Assembly (NCBI GenBank): GCA_964581825.1
Contig: CAZORB010000036.1
Coordinates: 1-31,600, forward strand
Source of the DNA: SYIM01 sp964581825
Lineage (GTDB): Bacteria; Pseudomonadota; Gammaproteobacteria; Burkholderiales; Burkholderiaceae_E
Direction: 5' to 3'
DNA length: 31,600 nt
Of this stretch, positions 10,301 through 22,300 are shown piece after piece. The notes beneath the pieces are model-generated. The model was not told the DNA's origin, made no database searches, and was given only the letters and a program-made list of their open reading frames with translations. Position 1 is the first letter of the stretch. Each line of letters opens with the position of its first letter. Both the position numbers and the translations under genes were made by a program.

Positions 10301-13300
10301 CCGCGACGTGGCGACCAACAAACTGTACCAATGGGTGGCTGATAACGGCAAGGTGCAGTTCCCTGTGACCGACTTCAGCGACACCGCCAAATGGAAGTTG
10401 CTGGAAACACTCACGGGCGGTAAGCGCATCCTGGACTCGGCGAGCTTCTACGCCAATCCGCTCGACAGCAGCAAGTGGGTCTACAACTTCGTTGCCACCA
10501 AGGAAAGCCCCTGGAAGCGCGCAGGGGGCGTGACCTGGCTTGCCAAGAAGATCGACAACAAGTTCGACAGCACGTTCGACAACAAAGAGATCACCGTCGA
10601 TGGGCCGACAACGACGGGCGGTGGCTGGCTGCGCGAAAAGACGGTCACCACCAAAACCACCACGGTCGTTGGCCTGAAGGACTTCTACACTTATGCGCTG
10701 AAAGCGGATCATCCGATCCAGGTGCAAACCGCGGTTGGTTCAGCGGCGCCGAAGATTGATATCAAGACGGTTGGTCGATTGGTGCTCACCGGCGATGTGG
10801 CCTTTGGCGAGAACACGCCGCTTGCCGAAGCTGCGGACAATGCGCCCGAAACCTTTAAGCCGATTGCGCTCGCGGCCAATGCGCTCACTGTGGCGGGGGA
10901 TGTCGAGTTCTCGGGTGCGGTGCCCGACATTCGTGCAAACGGTGATATCACGATCACTGTGAAAGATCCGCGCGGTCGCCTGAATGTTCAGGCAACCGGA
11001 AATATTGTCGTCAATCAGGTCGCGGGCAAGACCAACAATGTGCTGAAGGTCGGTCAGGTGGTGTCGGGCACGCTCACAGACGACACATGGACATCGGCCG
11101 GCAACGTGACCATTCGCGCCTTGAACGGCGTCAATGCCTCGTTGTTTTCCTCGCGTGTGTTTGGCGAAACGCTGCAGATCGATGGCGGCGCGGGATCCAT
11201 CTTCGCGCGGGTCGACAGCAATGTGATGGGTCAGGGTGGCCTGGCTGCGCGCGCCGAGGGAACCGTTGACATCACCGAGACCGACGGCGATCTCAAGCTG
11301 ATCAAGCCCACCGCCTGGAAGGACAGCACCGTGTCGGTGCTCTCGCGAACCAGCGACGTCAGGCTCGAGACCACCTACGGGCAAATTCTGGACGGCGCGC
11401 GCGAAGGCGGCGGTGTTACGGGCGGAGCGCTCGCCCAGCATCTGGCGGCTGCAGGCTTTTCCGATAGCCAGTTAAAGCGTGCAGGCCTGCCCACGGGTGC
11501 GGCGCTCACCACCATGGCGAAATACCCGATTGCGCCAGATGTGGTGCGCGCCATCTATCCGCATGATCCGCTGATTGCAGCGCCCGTGGTCACCGAGCAG
11601 CTGAACATTCAGGGCGTGAACATCACGCTCAAGTCTCACTCGGCCAAGGGCGGTGTGGGCACCTCCACCGAGCGCATCACCATCGTCAACCCCGGGCGGT
11701 TTGCACAACTGCCTGAGGACTGGCTGCAGGCGCTGTCGCAGGCGTCGGTGCGAGACATTGCCGACATCGACTACCAGCGCTATCAATGGATGGGAACTGA
11801 CGAGACGGTCGATCTCGCTTTTGACGGGCTGTTCTTCGGCGACAACTGGCGCAAGGTTGAGCCAGGCGAGGTGGCGCCGCAGTCGATGGCGATCCTCGCC
11901 TCGACCGATGGCATCACTGCGGTGAAGGCCGGGCAGTGGGTGGAAAACCGACGCGAGGTGCGTAACGTCACGCTGCAGGTGTTCGACGACATCAATCTTG
12001 CAGCCACCGGTGTCATTGCCATCAAGAGCTCGGGCGATGTGATCGTGCACGCGCAGGGTGATCTGCGCATTCGCGACCAGGTGGACATGCTGACCCGTGG
12101 GATCGAATCAGGCGCGCGGATGCGGCTTGAGGCCACCGGGTCAATTCTTACCAACCACTCGGGTGACGATCCGATTCTGCGCAGCGCAGGCGATATGGTG
12201 CTGGTGGCCCAGGGTAAGACCGGCACAACCGGCGGCGTCATCCGAAGCAATGCGGGTCCGGCCAATATCGGCAGTCCGCTGAAAATCGAGGTGGGGCAAT
12301 ACGGGCTCGATCAGCCCGGCACCGATCCGTGGCTGCCTGGCACATTGAAGGCCAGCGCGGCGGGTGACATCAACCTCATCGAGCTGTCGGATGACATGCT
12401 GCTAGCGGGGGTTCGCTCCTCCGCAGGTGACGTCACGCTGCAGGCCTGGAGCGGCAGCATTTATGGCTCGGCCCGCTCCTTTGATCGCGGCATCGTGCAC
12501 GTCGAAGCCGATCACCTGAAACTGATCGCCGGCAACACGGTTGCGCAACAGCAGGCGCCGGGCTTCCGCAATGTCGGAACACTGCTTTCCGCGCTGACGA
12601 TTGATGCAAATACTTTCGAGGCGCGCTCGCATTCGGCGCTGCGCTCGGTCATTGCTGTTGACGATGCCGATAGCCTGTCCATTTTCAGTACCGATGATCC
12701 CGCCCAGGGCGGTGGCCTGCGCGCCGATCGTGGCGGCCAGTTCCTGGTGCGCGCTGCGCAAAACCTGTCGCTCGATACGCGCCTGCGTGCAGGCGCCGAC
12801 GCGGGCGGCGCGATATTGCTCGAGGCGGTCTCGGGCACGCTCGCGATCAACGAGATCATTGATATTGGCGAGGGTGTCCTGTCGCTGATTGCGGGCGGCG
12901 ATGTGGCATTTGCAGCCACCTCGCAGGTGCTCAACCCGAAGGGCAGGCTCGATATTGAGTCGCGAGGGGCCAGCGTGCTGCAGGCAGCTGGCGCGACGAT
13001 CAGCACGTTGGGCACTCAGGGCGCGGGCGGCAACGTCCGGATTCGTGCGCTGAACGACATCGCGCTCTCCAGCGTGGATGCGGGCGATGCAACGCTCGCA
13101 CTTCGGACAGCCGCAGGCCGTGTGCTCGAGTCGGGAGACGACACAGCCGATGATCTGATCGCTGGTTCCCTGATCATTGAGTCGGCGGCAAGCGTTGGCG
13201 AGGTGGGTCGACGCGCGGCGCCGATTGAAGTTGCCGTGAGCAAAATTGCCGGTACGGTGAGCGGTGACGTTTCCATCACCTCGAGCCGCGCGCTTGCAGT

Positions 13301-16300
13301 GGATGCGCTGTCGGCAAGCTTCTCTCGTGTCACGGCCATTGAGGTCGACGACACGGGTTTCGTGTCGGCCGGTGGCCGGGTTGAAGACGCCTCACTCTCG
13401 CTGGCCGGTATCACAGTGGGCGCTACCAACAAACCGGGTAGCGCGAACCTGCAAACTACGGCAGGCGCGCTGGCTGTCGGCGCACCGGTCAGCGTGATCG
13501 GTGGGCATCTGCGCCTCAGTGGTGCAACTGGGCTCGCAATGACGGATGGTGTCACCGTGAGCACCGACGGCGGAGATCTCACGCTTCGCGGCGGATCCGG
13601 CGCGGTCACGATGGGGGCCGGCGGCACCCTCACCAGCCGAGGCGGCGATGTGGTGCTGTCGTCGACCGGTGCCTTCACCATGGCAGCCACCTCAAGCTTC
13701 GATACCGATGGCGGAGATGTCTGGGCAACCGTGAGTGCGCAGGGCGCGACGCCTGCCTCCGTCGCACTCGGCGTCATCGATGCGCGTGCGGCCGGCACGA
13801 CCACGAGCGCTGGTGCGGGATCGGTCGCGATCGAGGTACAGGGCCAACAGGGCAGCATCACCAGCGCGCTTGTCTCGGGCAGCACCAGCTGGAACGTGCT
13901 TGCGCGCGGGCTTGCGCTGCAGGCGCCAAGCGGCGTGGGCGGTAGCACCGATGCCACCGCGCTTCGAACATCGGTCGAACAGCTGAACGCCACGGTTTCT
14001 TCGGGATCGATTCGTATTGTTGAGCAGGATGCGGTGCTGATTGCGCCGCTGGCCTCGATGGCGTTCGACGTGGTCACGCAATCGGGTCTGTCAGATTCCA
14101 CGGGGCGCTCGAGCCGCGTGGGCGCGAGCCTGTCGGGGACGCAGGTTGCGCTCACAACGCTGGCCGGTTCCATCACGATTCAAAGCGACCCCCTGCTCGA
14201 TCGGGGCGATGCGATCGTTGGCTTCAACGGCATCACGCTGATTGCGGGCGGCGCCGACAGCGATGTTGTGATTGACGCAGCCACGCTCACCACGATCGGT
14301 GTCATGGGTGGTACTGCCTCCAACTGGGCGACGGCGGGTGCGATCCGGATTGAAGCCGGACGCGATATCCGGATGACGGCGGGCTCCGGTCTTTTGAGCG
14401 GTAACGCCGAGATTTCTCTGAAGGCCGGGCGCGATATCGAACTGGCCCAAGCACGCTCGAGCGCCTGGGTGGCCAATACGTCGGATCGCACCACACACGG
14501 CGCCGGGCTTGCCGGCGGCGGTCTCATTGTGGATGCCGGACGCGCAATCGGTGTTGCTCAGGGCGCCGCTCGGGCAGGCGAACCGCTTCTGGTGGCGGGC
14601 GAGCTCGTGCTGAAAGCGGGCACCACCCTGGCCGCGATGACTATCGCTGCGGCAGAGCTGCGTGCGCAGGCCGTTCAGGGTTCAATCTCGCTGGTCGATC
14701 TCGATCCGATCGCAGGGCCGGGCGCGGGCCTTCAGGTAGCCGATGTGCAGGCCAGCGCGGGCGGTGTCTCGCTCGTGAGTGCAGGCGCAATGCAGGTCAC
14801 CAAAGTGCGCGCGGCGGCCGATTCGACCGTATCGGTTGAAAGCAGCGCGGGTTCGCTGACCCTGCTGGGCAACGATGCGATCGCTGCCGTGTCGGGTGCG
14901 ATCGGCGAGGTCACGCTTGCCGCCGCAGGGCTTCTCAGCACGACCCGTGTCTTCACGGGGTCGCGGCGCACCGAGCTGCGTTCAGGCGGCTCGCTGTCAT
15001 TGGATTTCGGCACCAACACCCCATCGACCCAGGCACTTGTGGTCCGGTCCGATGCGTCGATCGACCTCGCGGGGGATATCGCGTCGTCGCTCGTGCTCGA
15101 CCTGCGCGCTGCGGACGGTGTTTCGATCGTGCGGCGCGGTGCGAGCGCGTCGACGGCGCTTGATCTGTCTACCGCGACCTGGACGTTAGGCTCGTCGCAG
15201 TCCGGCATTGCGCTCTCGCGCCTTGCTATCGAAACGGGCGGTGACTTGACGATTCCGGCCGCCGTTGCGCTGCCCGCAGCCGATCAGTGGAGCCTGAAGG
15301 CTGCAGGCAACCTTACGGTCAACCGTGGTTCTGCAGCCCTGCGAATCGTCTCCGGCGAACTCGTTGCCGGTCACGGGCTGGCCGCGGGTGGTAAGACGCT
15401 GACCCTCGAGGCAGCGGGCGGGCTCGATCTGGGCGCATCCACCCTTACCGCAGCGCAGGGCACTGTGAACCTGAGGACGGGTGCCGCAGGCGCAGTTCGT
15501 GTGGCCGGCACCGGCCTCGTGACGGCAACCACGATCGATGCCGCTGCCGGTGTTGACCTTCGGCTTCGTACCGATGCCAATGCAGTGACCGCGACGCTGT
15601 CGGCAGCGGCCAACGCGCTGGCTGGCGGTTCAGGCTCAATCCGAATCGACGATATCGGGTCGGTGACCATCGTTCGCGCAGGGGCTGCGGGAACGAATCC
15701 GGCCGCGGCGCCTGGCGAGGTGCGGTTGAGTTCGGAAGGCGATCTGCGGCTCGAGTCCGCGCTTGCGGGCGCCGCCCTCGTCGCCTCCGCCGGTGGCTCG
15801 CTGACTGTTCTGGACGCGGCCTCGGGCGCCGATCTGTCACTGGATGCTGCGGGCGCAGCGATCACGATTGGCCGCGCGAGCGCGGGCCAAGATGTCTACC
15901 TGTCGCTGTCCGCACCGATTGGCGCAAGCTTCGACCCGGTCATTACCGAGCTGGCCGGCGCAGGCGCCGACGCCGAAGCCGACCTGATCGCAGGCACGAG
16001 TGGCACCGGCGGCAAGCTTCATATTTATCGAACCACGTCGGCCGACGGCAACTCGTCGAACAACGGGCGACTCCATGCGCCGGGTGCCGGTACCGTATCG
16101 GGCCAGCCGCTCAACACCACTGCGACCAAGACGCAGGCGGGCAATGCGACAGCGGGCTCGGGTGCTTACCTGCCCACCGTGTGGACGCTCACGATCGGCG
16201 CACCACAGGGCCTGAGTGGCGAGCAGGATCTGGTGATGAATCTGGCGCTGGGCAGCGCCCGGGTTTCGGTGGCGGCCAGATTTGATTTCACCAACCTTGA

Positions 16301-19300
16301 TGCAGCCGGCATCGCATCGCGCGCTGCACAGGCGCTTCGTGCGGCCAACCTGGAGGGCATCAGCGCAGTCAGCGTCGACGGTGCCACCATCACACTGGTG
16401 GGTGCCAGCAACGCGGCGGATTCATTCAGCATCGTCTCGGTCACGGCGTCGCCGCCTGGACCTGGCTGGTTGAATGCCGGAGGCGCTGACAGGCTTGAGG
16501 TGCAGCTATTTGCTGGCGCTGACACCAACAACGGCACGGCGATCGCGCTGGGTGCGGGCGGAAACGTTGCCGCGGCAGTGCCCGGGCCGGTGGGGAGCAG
16601 TCCGGCCACGATTGCGGCTGCGCCGACCCTGCGGGTACCTCAGTCGGTCACTTTCGACAGCGTGGCGGGCGTCAGTAACGATCTGGTCCTTTCGCCCTAC
16701 ACCCTGACAGCAGGGGGGCAGACGGTCACACTCAACCTGAGTGTTCAATCGGGCACCCTGAGCGCCTCCAGTGCCGACAGTGTCACCGTCACAGGCTCGG
16801 GCGCGTCGGCGATTACCCTGAGCGGTACGGCATCAGCCCTCAACACCTTCCTGTCGACGACGGGTCGGCTTCAGTACACCGCGGTCGAGTCCGATCAGAC
16901 GCTGACCATTGAGGCGGTCACGAGCGCGGGTCGCGCAGTGACGTCTATGGCATTGAGGACGCTCGGCAACAGCGGCTCGGGCATCACACCGCTATTGCGC
17001 CCGCCGACGACCGTGCCAGCCGTGGTGGGTCAGGCATCCAATCTGGTGTTCGGTGCCAGCACGATCACCGCGCCGGGCAGTTTTGCCTGGGGCAACGGCA
17101 GTCTGGTTCTCGAGGCGGCATCCGGACAGTTCGCGGCAGTGTCGTCCACGGATACCGGTGGGCCAGTGACCGCAACGCTTGAGCTCTCGGGTCGTCGCCT
17201 GGTGCTGTCGGGCTCGGCCAGTGCCTTGAATGCATATCTTGCCAAAGCTGGGTCGGTGCGCTTTACACCAGCCACGGCGAATACGTCAGTCACCGCCACG
17301 CTGTCGTTTGCCGAAGGCCGGCGAACCACCGGGATCAATTTTCAGATTCAACAGCATGTGGCCAGCGAGCCCACGGCTGCGACGCTGCTGCAACTGAATG
17401 TCCCCGAGCGTTACAAGCTTGGCCGCAGCCAGCAGTTGCCGTTCTTTGTGCCGCAGTCACTTTTGAACTCGAGCGCGAGCTCGGTGCGGGTGAGGCTCGA
17501 GGTAATCAGCGGGCAGTTCGCGCTGGCAACGGGTGCAAGCACCACCTCGCTCACCCGTTTCGAGCTGGACGCTGCGGGCCGCGGCGTTGAGCTGGAGGGA
17601 ACGCCTGCGGCGATCAACCAGTGGCTCGCGAGCTCCACCAACCTGCTCTACACCGCGCCCACCGCGAGCACCGAGCTCACCATCACCGCTACCGAGCGCG
17701 TGACGAGCAGCCAGGGCGTTGTCTTTAATGGCACGCTGGCACGCGCAGTGCTGCCAGTCGAAGTGGTCGCACCCGTGACCATCAACACGATGGCGGCTGA
17801 GCCGCTGTCCACGCCAGGCGTGATCGGCCTTGAGTCCGGCGCCACCAGCACGCTCGATTTCACGGTGTTCGGCGGACTGTTCCTCGAGCGTTGGAGCGGC
17901 ACGTTCCCGGCGCTGATCGCCGATCCGATGTCGACAACCACGCCTGCGAGTCGCGCCTTTGCCGACCGCGACGCGGTACTCGCGCAGCTTGCGGCCTTGC
18001 CGCAAAGCCTGCCGCAAAACCAGGCCACTGCGGCCTATAGCGGCCGCGTAGGCCAGGCCAGCATCGCGCCCTTCAGCGCAGGCGACAACGGCGCCGTCTC
18101 CACATTCCAGCGTCTGCGCGGCACGCTCACGGTACCTGCCGCCGGCGACTACAAGCTGCGTCTGCTCAGTAACGGCGCCGCGACGGTCTTTATCCAGACA
18201 ACGGCCAATGGCCAGCCCACGGCTGCGGTCAGCCACACCTACAGCAGCGCAAGCGGCGAACCCGCTGTGTCGGGAGCAATCCCGCTCACTGCAGGCCAGC
18301 AGGTGCAGATCGATATCCGGCATTTTGATGCGGCGGTCAGCCTGGGTCAGGGGCGGGGGCTGGAGCTCGGTTGGGAGCGGCCCGACGGCGTGATTGAGGC
18401 GGTGATCCCGGTGCGGTATCTCACACCGCTGCAACGCCCCACGGGCACGGTGACGGTCACCCTTGACGCGCCGACTGGTTATTCGCTGGGTGCGGCCACG
18501 TCTGGCACATTGACAGTGGTCGCTCCGAAGCTCACCACGCTTCAGGCTGCGCAACTGGGTGTGTTGGGCTACACGCTCAATAGCCTGGGCGGTGCGGTCC
18601 CGCTCACCGCGGCCAACTCGACAACGCCCCTGATTACGGGCCTTTCCGGGGCAACCGCAGCCCAACTCCGGCTGAGCCCGGCTGGCGGTGGGACGCTCTC
18701 GGTCAACGCCGCCGTGCTGAGTGAGCTCGGCCTGAGCCGAACCACCAGCGGCAGCACGCAGATCATCAGCGGATCAGTCGCAGCGCTCAACCAGTTTGCT
18801 GCACGCGCTAATGCAGTGACCTACACCGGCTCGTCCATTACGTCGGCGCAGGCTTCTTCGAACAATTGGCCGACTAACGCCGGCGAAGGCCCGATGTCGG
18901 CCGTTGACGGCATGCCGTCCAGCAAATACCTGAACTTCGACGAGGAGGGTGCTGGACTGATCCTCACGGCGAACTCGGCGAGTGTCGTGAACGCGCTCAG
19001 GCTCGTGACCGGCAACGACCTTCCCGAGCGCGACCCGGTGGAGGTCGCGATCTATGGTGCGGCCAGCGAATCGGCGCCGGCGTGGAACGCTGTAAGCGGT
19101 TGGACGCCGATCGCGATGGCGCTGGATACCAGGCTGCCAGTTGAGCGCTATGCCAGTCAGACAGTGAGCTTTGAGAACACCCAGGCGTATCGCCACTACA
19201 AGGTGGTGTTTACCAAGGTTCGGTATCCGCAGCGGGCGGATGCCGTGCAGGTGAGCGAGGTCAACCTGTTCGCACAGCAGGGCTCGGGCGAGAGGGTGCG

Positions 19301-22300
19301 CGTGGCGCTGCATCTTGACGGCAGCGAGACCGGCAGCGCGGTCGCTGAGGCATCGATTGCCCTGTCGCGGGCCACGGATGCCACCGTGCCAGCCCAACTT
19401 GCGGTGCCGGGTCTGGGTAACGTGCCGTCAAGCCTGCGCCTGGTCAGCCAGCAGGCAAAATCGCTTAACCTGGGCCCGCTGGTTCAGGCGGCGGCTGATG
19501 CGCAGGTGTCGCTTACGCTTCGGCTGACACCGACGACATCGACGCAGACGCCGGTGGACGGCAGTATCGCGTGGGTCGCTGACGCCTCGGTTGGGCTTGG
19601 CGCAGCGGGTAGCGCGAGCCAGGTCAATCTCGTCGGCACCACTGCTGCCATCAACGCCTTCCTGTCCAAAGCGGACACGCTGCAGCTGAGCAAGGGTTCG
19701 CCGTCGGTCTGGCTCGAGTACGAGGTGCGGCCGGTGGTTGCCGACCCGACCACGCCCGCAGGGGCGATGGCGAGCTCCTTTGCCACAGTGTTGCGCACGC
19801 AATTGATCAACGCCGGCAGCACCCCGGATTCGATTCAGATCAATCCAGTGGGAAGCGAGCTCGCAGCGCTCGATCGCGCGTTACCTGCGTTCGAATCCTA
19901 CGTGACCGCGTCCGGTGTCTCGCTCAAGGTTCCCGAGCGGTTCGTCTGGCCGGAACAGGCAGCCTCAGGTACAGGCCTGCCGCTGGTGCTGGCCGATGAT
20001 GCGATCAGCACATCCTNNNNNNNNNNNNNNNNNNNNNNNNNNNNNNNNNNNNNNNNNNNNNNNNNNNNNNNNNNNNNNNNNNNNNNNNNNNNNNNNNNNN
20101 NNNNNNNNNNNNNNNNGCCTCAGGTACAGGCCTGCCGCTGGTGCTGGCCGATGATGCGATCAGCACATCCTCGAGCCAGGTGCGCGTTTACCTGCGCGGC
20201 TGGTTGGCCGGGCCCAACAACACTCAGGTGCCCGGGGACTATCGGATCAACCTGGTTCAGGTTGCCGATGGGAGCGGGTCGTTCGATGTTCAGAACTGGA
20301 GCGACATGCAGGGGACGTACGCCGTCGTGACGGGCCCTGCGGCCGGTATGTCGGAACTGTTCGCACGCGGCGGCGTTCGCCTGGTTGGCAACAGCAATTC
20401 AGGTGCGCTGACGGCTGCGCCGATCAAGGTTGAGATCGCCGTTTCCGACAGCGACGCGATCTTTGACGCGAGCGTGCCAGGTCGCTCCGCCGCGCGCGCG
20501 ATGGTCCCAGTGCAAAAGATAGTCAGCACCGCAACCGTGACGGGCCTCAGTAACCGTGTGTCCCTCACTGGAACGAGAGCCGAGATCGACGCATATCTGG
20601 CCGCGGGCAATGTCGCGCTCACCGCGCCGTCGGGCTCGGCGCAGGGTAGCCCCGCGCTCACCGTCACGCTGGCGAATACGACCAACAGCATCGAGTCAAA
20701 GTCGACGATAGCGATTCGTTCTTCATCGCTCACCACAATCGCCAACCCGTACCAGTTGCCTGCAAGCCTGCCGATCGTGCCAGGCACCAGCAGTCCGATC
20801 CGGTTCGCAGCGGACAGTTTCGGCTCGGGTACGGAAACACTCGCGGTCAAAGTATCGATCGCCGCCGACACCGCATCGAACGCCCGGCTGGGCGTGCTCG
20901 CGGCAGGCACCACCACGACCACCGGCGTCACGGTGACGCCCACTACGGGATCGGCCGCCGAGATCACCCTGACGGGTACGGCTGCCGCCATCAGCCAGCA
21001 TCTGGCAAGTGCCAACGCGCTCAACTTCACGGGCCCGGCGGGCACGCTTCTCACGCTCAGCATCGCGCGCTCGGGCGGGGCGCCGGTCGCGCATGCGCTG
21101 GTGCTGTCGCCGCAATCGTACGGGGTCGAATCGAGGGCGCCAGCCCTGATACTGCCAGCCAGTTATCCGATGCCGGCAAACAGCTGGAGTGGCTTGCGGA
21201 TCGCCGATGCGGCGTTCGAGCTTCCCGGCGTACCTGCCACGGAGCAACTGACGCTTACGGTCAGCGGCGCGGGTCAGATTCGACTGGGTGAGACCGGCGC
21301 GCCGAGCGCAAGCTTCACACAGACCGGTACCGCAGCCACCCTGCTCGGCATACTGAAGAGCGGCCTGTTTTACAGGCCGTCGGCGGCGGGTCAGTCGCTC
21401 ACCGTCAAGCTTGCCGCATCCACCGGTACGGCCACGGCGCGGATTGCGGTGCCGCTTCTCGGTTCAGTCAATACGGCCACACCGCTGCTGCTGAACACGC
21501 CTGCGTCGATCCTGCGTTCGCCCGGTGCGGACGAGCTGCCGATGACCCAGCCTGTGCTGGTTGCACCTGCGGGCTGGGATGCCTCGCGTGAGCTCACGCT
21601 CATGGTCGACACGGATATGGAGAAGCGCTACCTGCGCGGAACGATCGCTGAACTGAACGCCTGGCTGACATCGAGCGCGAGCCTGCTGGCAGCCACCGCA
21701 TCTAGCTCTGATCTCAGCTTCAAGGTATCGGAAGCGGGCTTCACTATCTCGGACGAGATTCGGGTCAGTACTGACGAGGGGCGCCTGGTGGGTGCTTCCG
21801 GCAGCCTGTACGCACCCTCGGTGCAGATCATCGCGCCGGGCGCGCCCACACAGGTCAACCTGGGCGACGAACTGGTGTTCAAGGATGTCGTGACCCGGGA
21901 GGTGTTCCTGAACCTTCCCGGAAGCAACATTTCCGATCTCACCAGCCTGCCGGCTTATCGGAATGGCCAGCCGGACGAGTTGAGTTTTGCCGACACGCTC
22001 AACCGAAGCGGTAACGACGGCCGCGTCGGCACCGGCATTTTCGGCGAGCGCTACACCGGTTACTTCACCGGCGGTTTTTCAAGCGCCAATTCGTTCTGGT
22101 TCAAGTCCAATGAGAAAGCAGAGTTGTGGGTAGAGACCCGCGACAAGGACAACAAGACCGAGTTTGTGATGGTGGCCTCCTCGGATGGCCAGAGCGAAAA
22201 TCTGTGGACTCGGGGCGTTGGCGGCATCTACAGGATCGACACCGGCTCGACGCCCGCGCGCTTCATGCTGCTTCGTACCGTGACGCAGGGCACCGCCAGT

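Noticed and set aside
9414..10727. Long antisense open frame (437 codons), with others at 13016-14176, 17457-18665 and 30385-31425
   Set aside because: They lie wholly within the conserved repeats and domains of the + strand gene, have compositions typical of shadow frames in GC-rich DNA, and show no recognisable domain.
20172..20330. Apparent C-terminus and stop of the gene after the second false gap
   Set aside because: This is the wrong frame: it is Cys/Trp-rich and unlike the rest, while the frame set by the 55-nt overlap gives a continuous Ig-like module.
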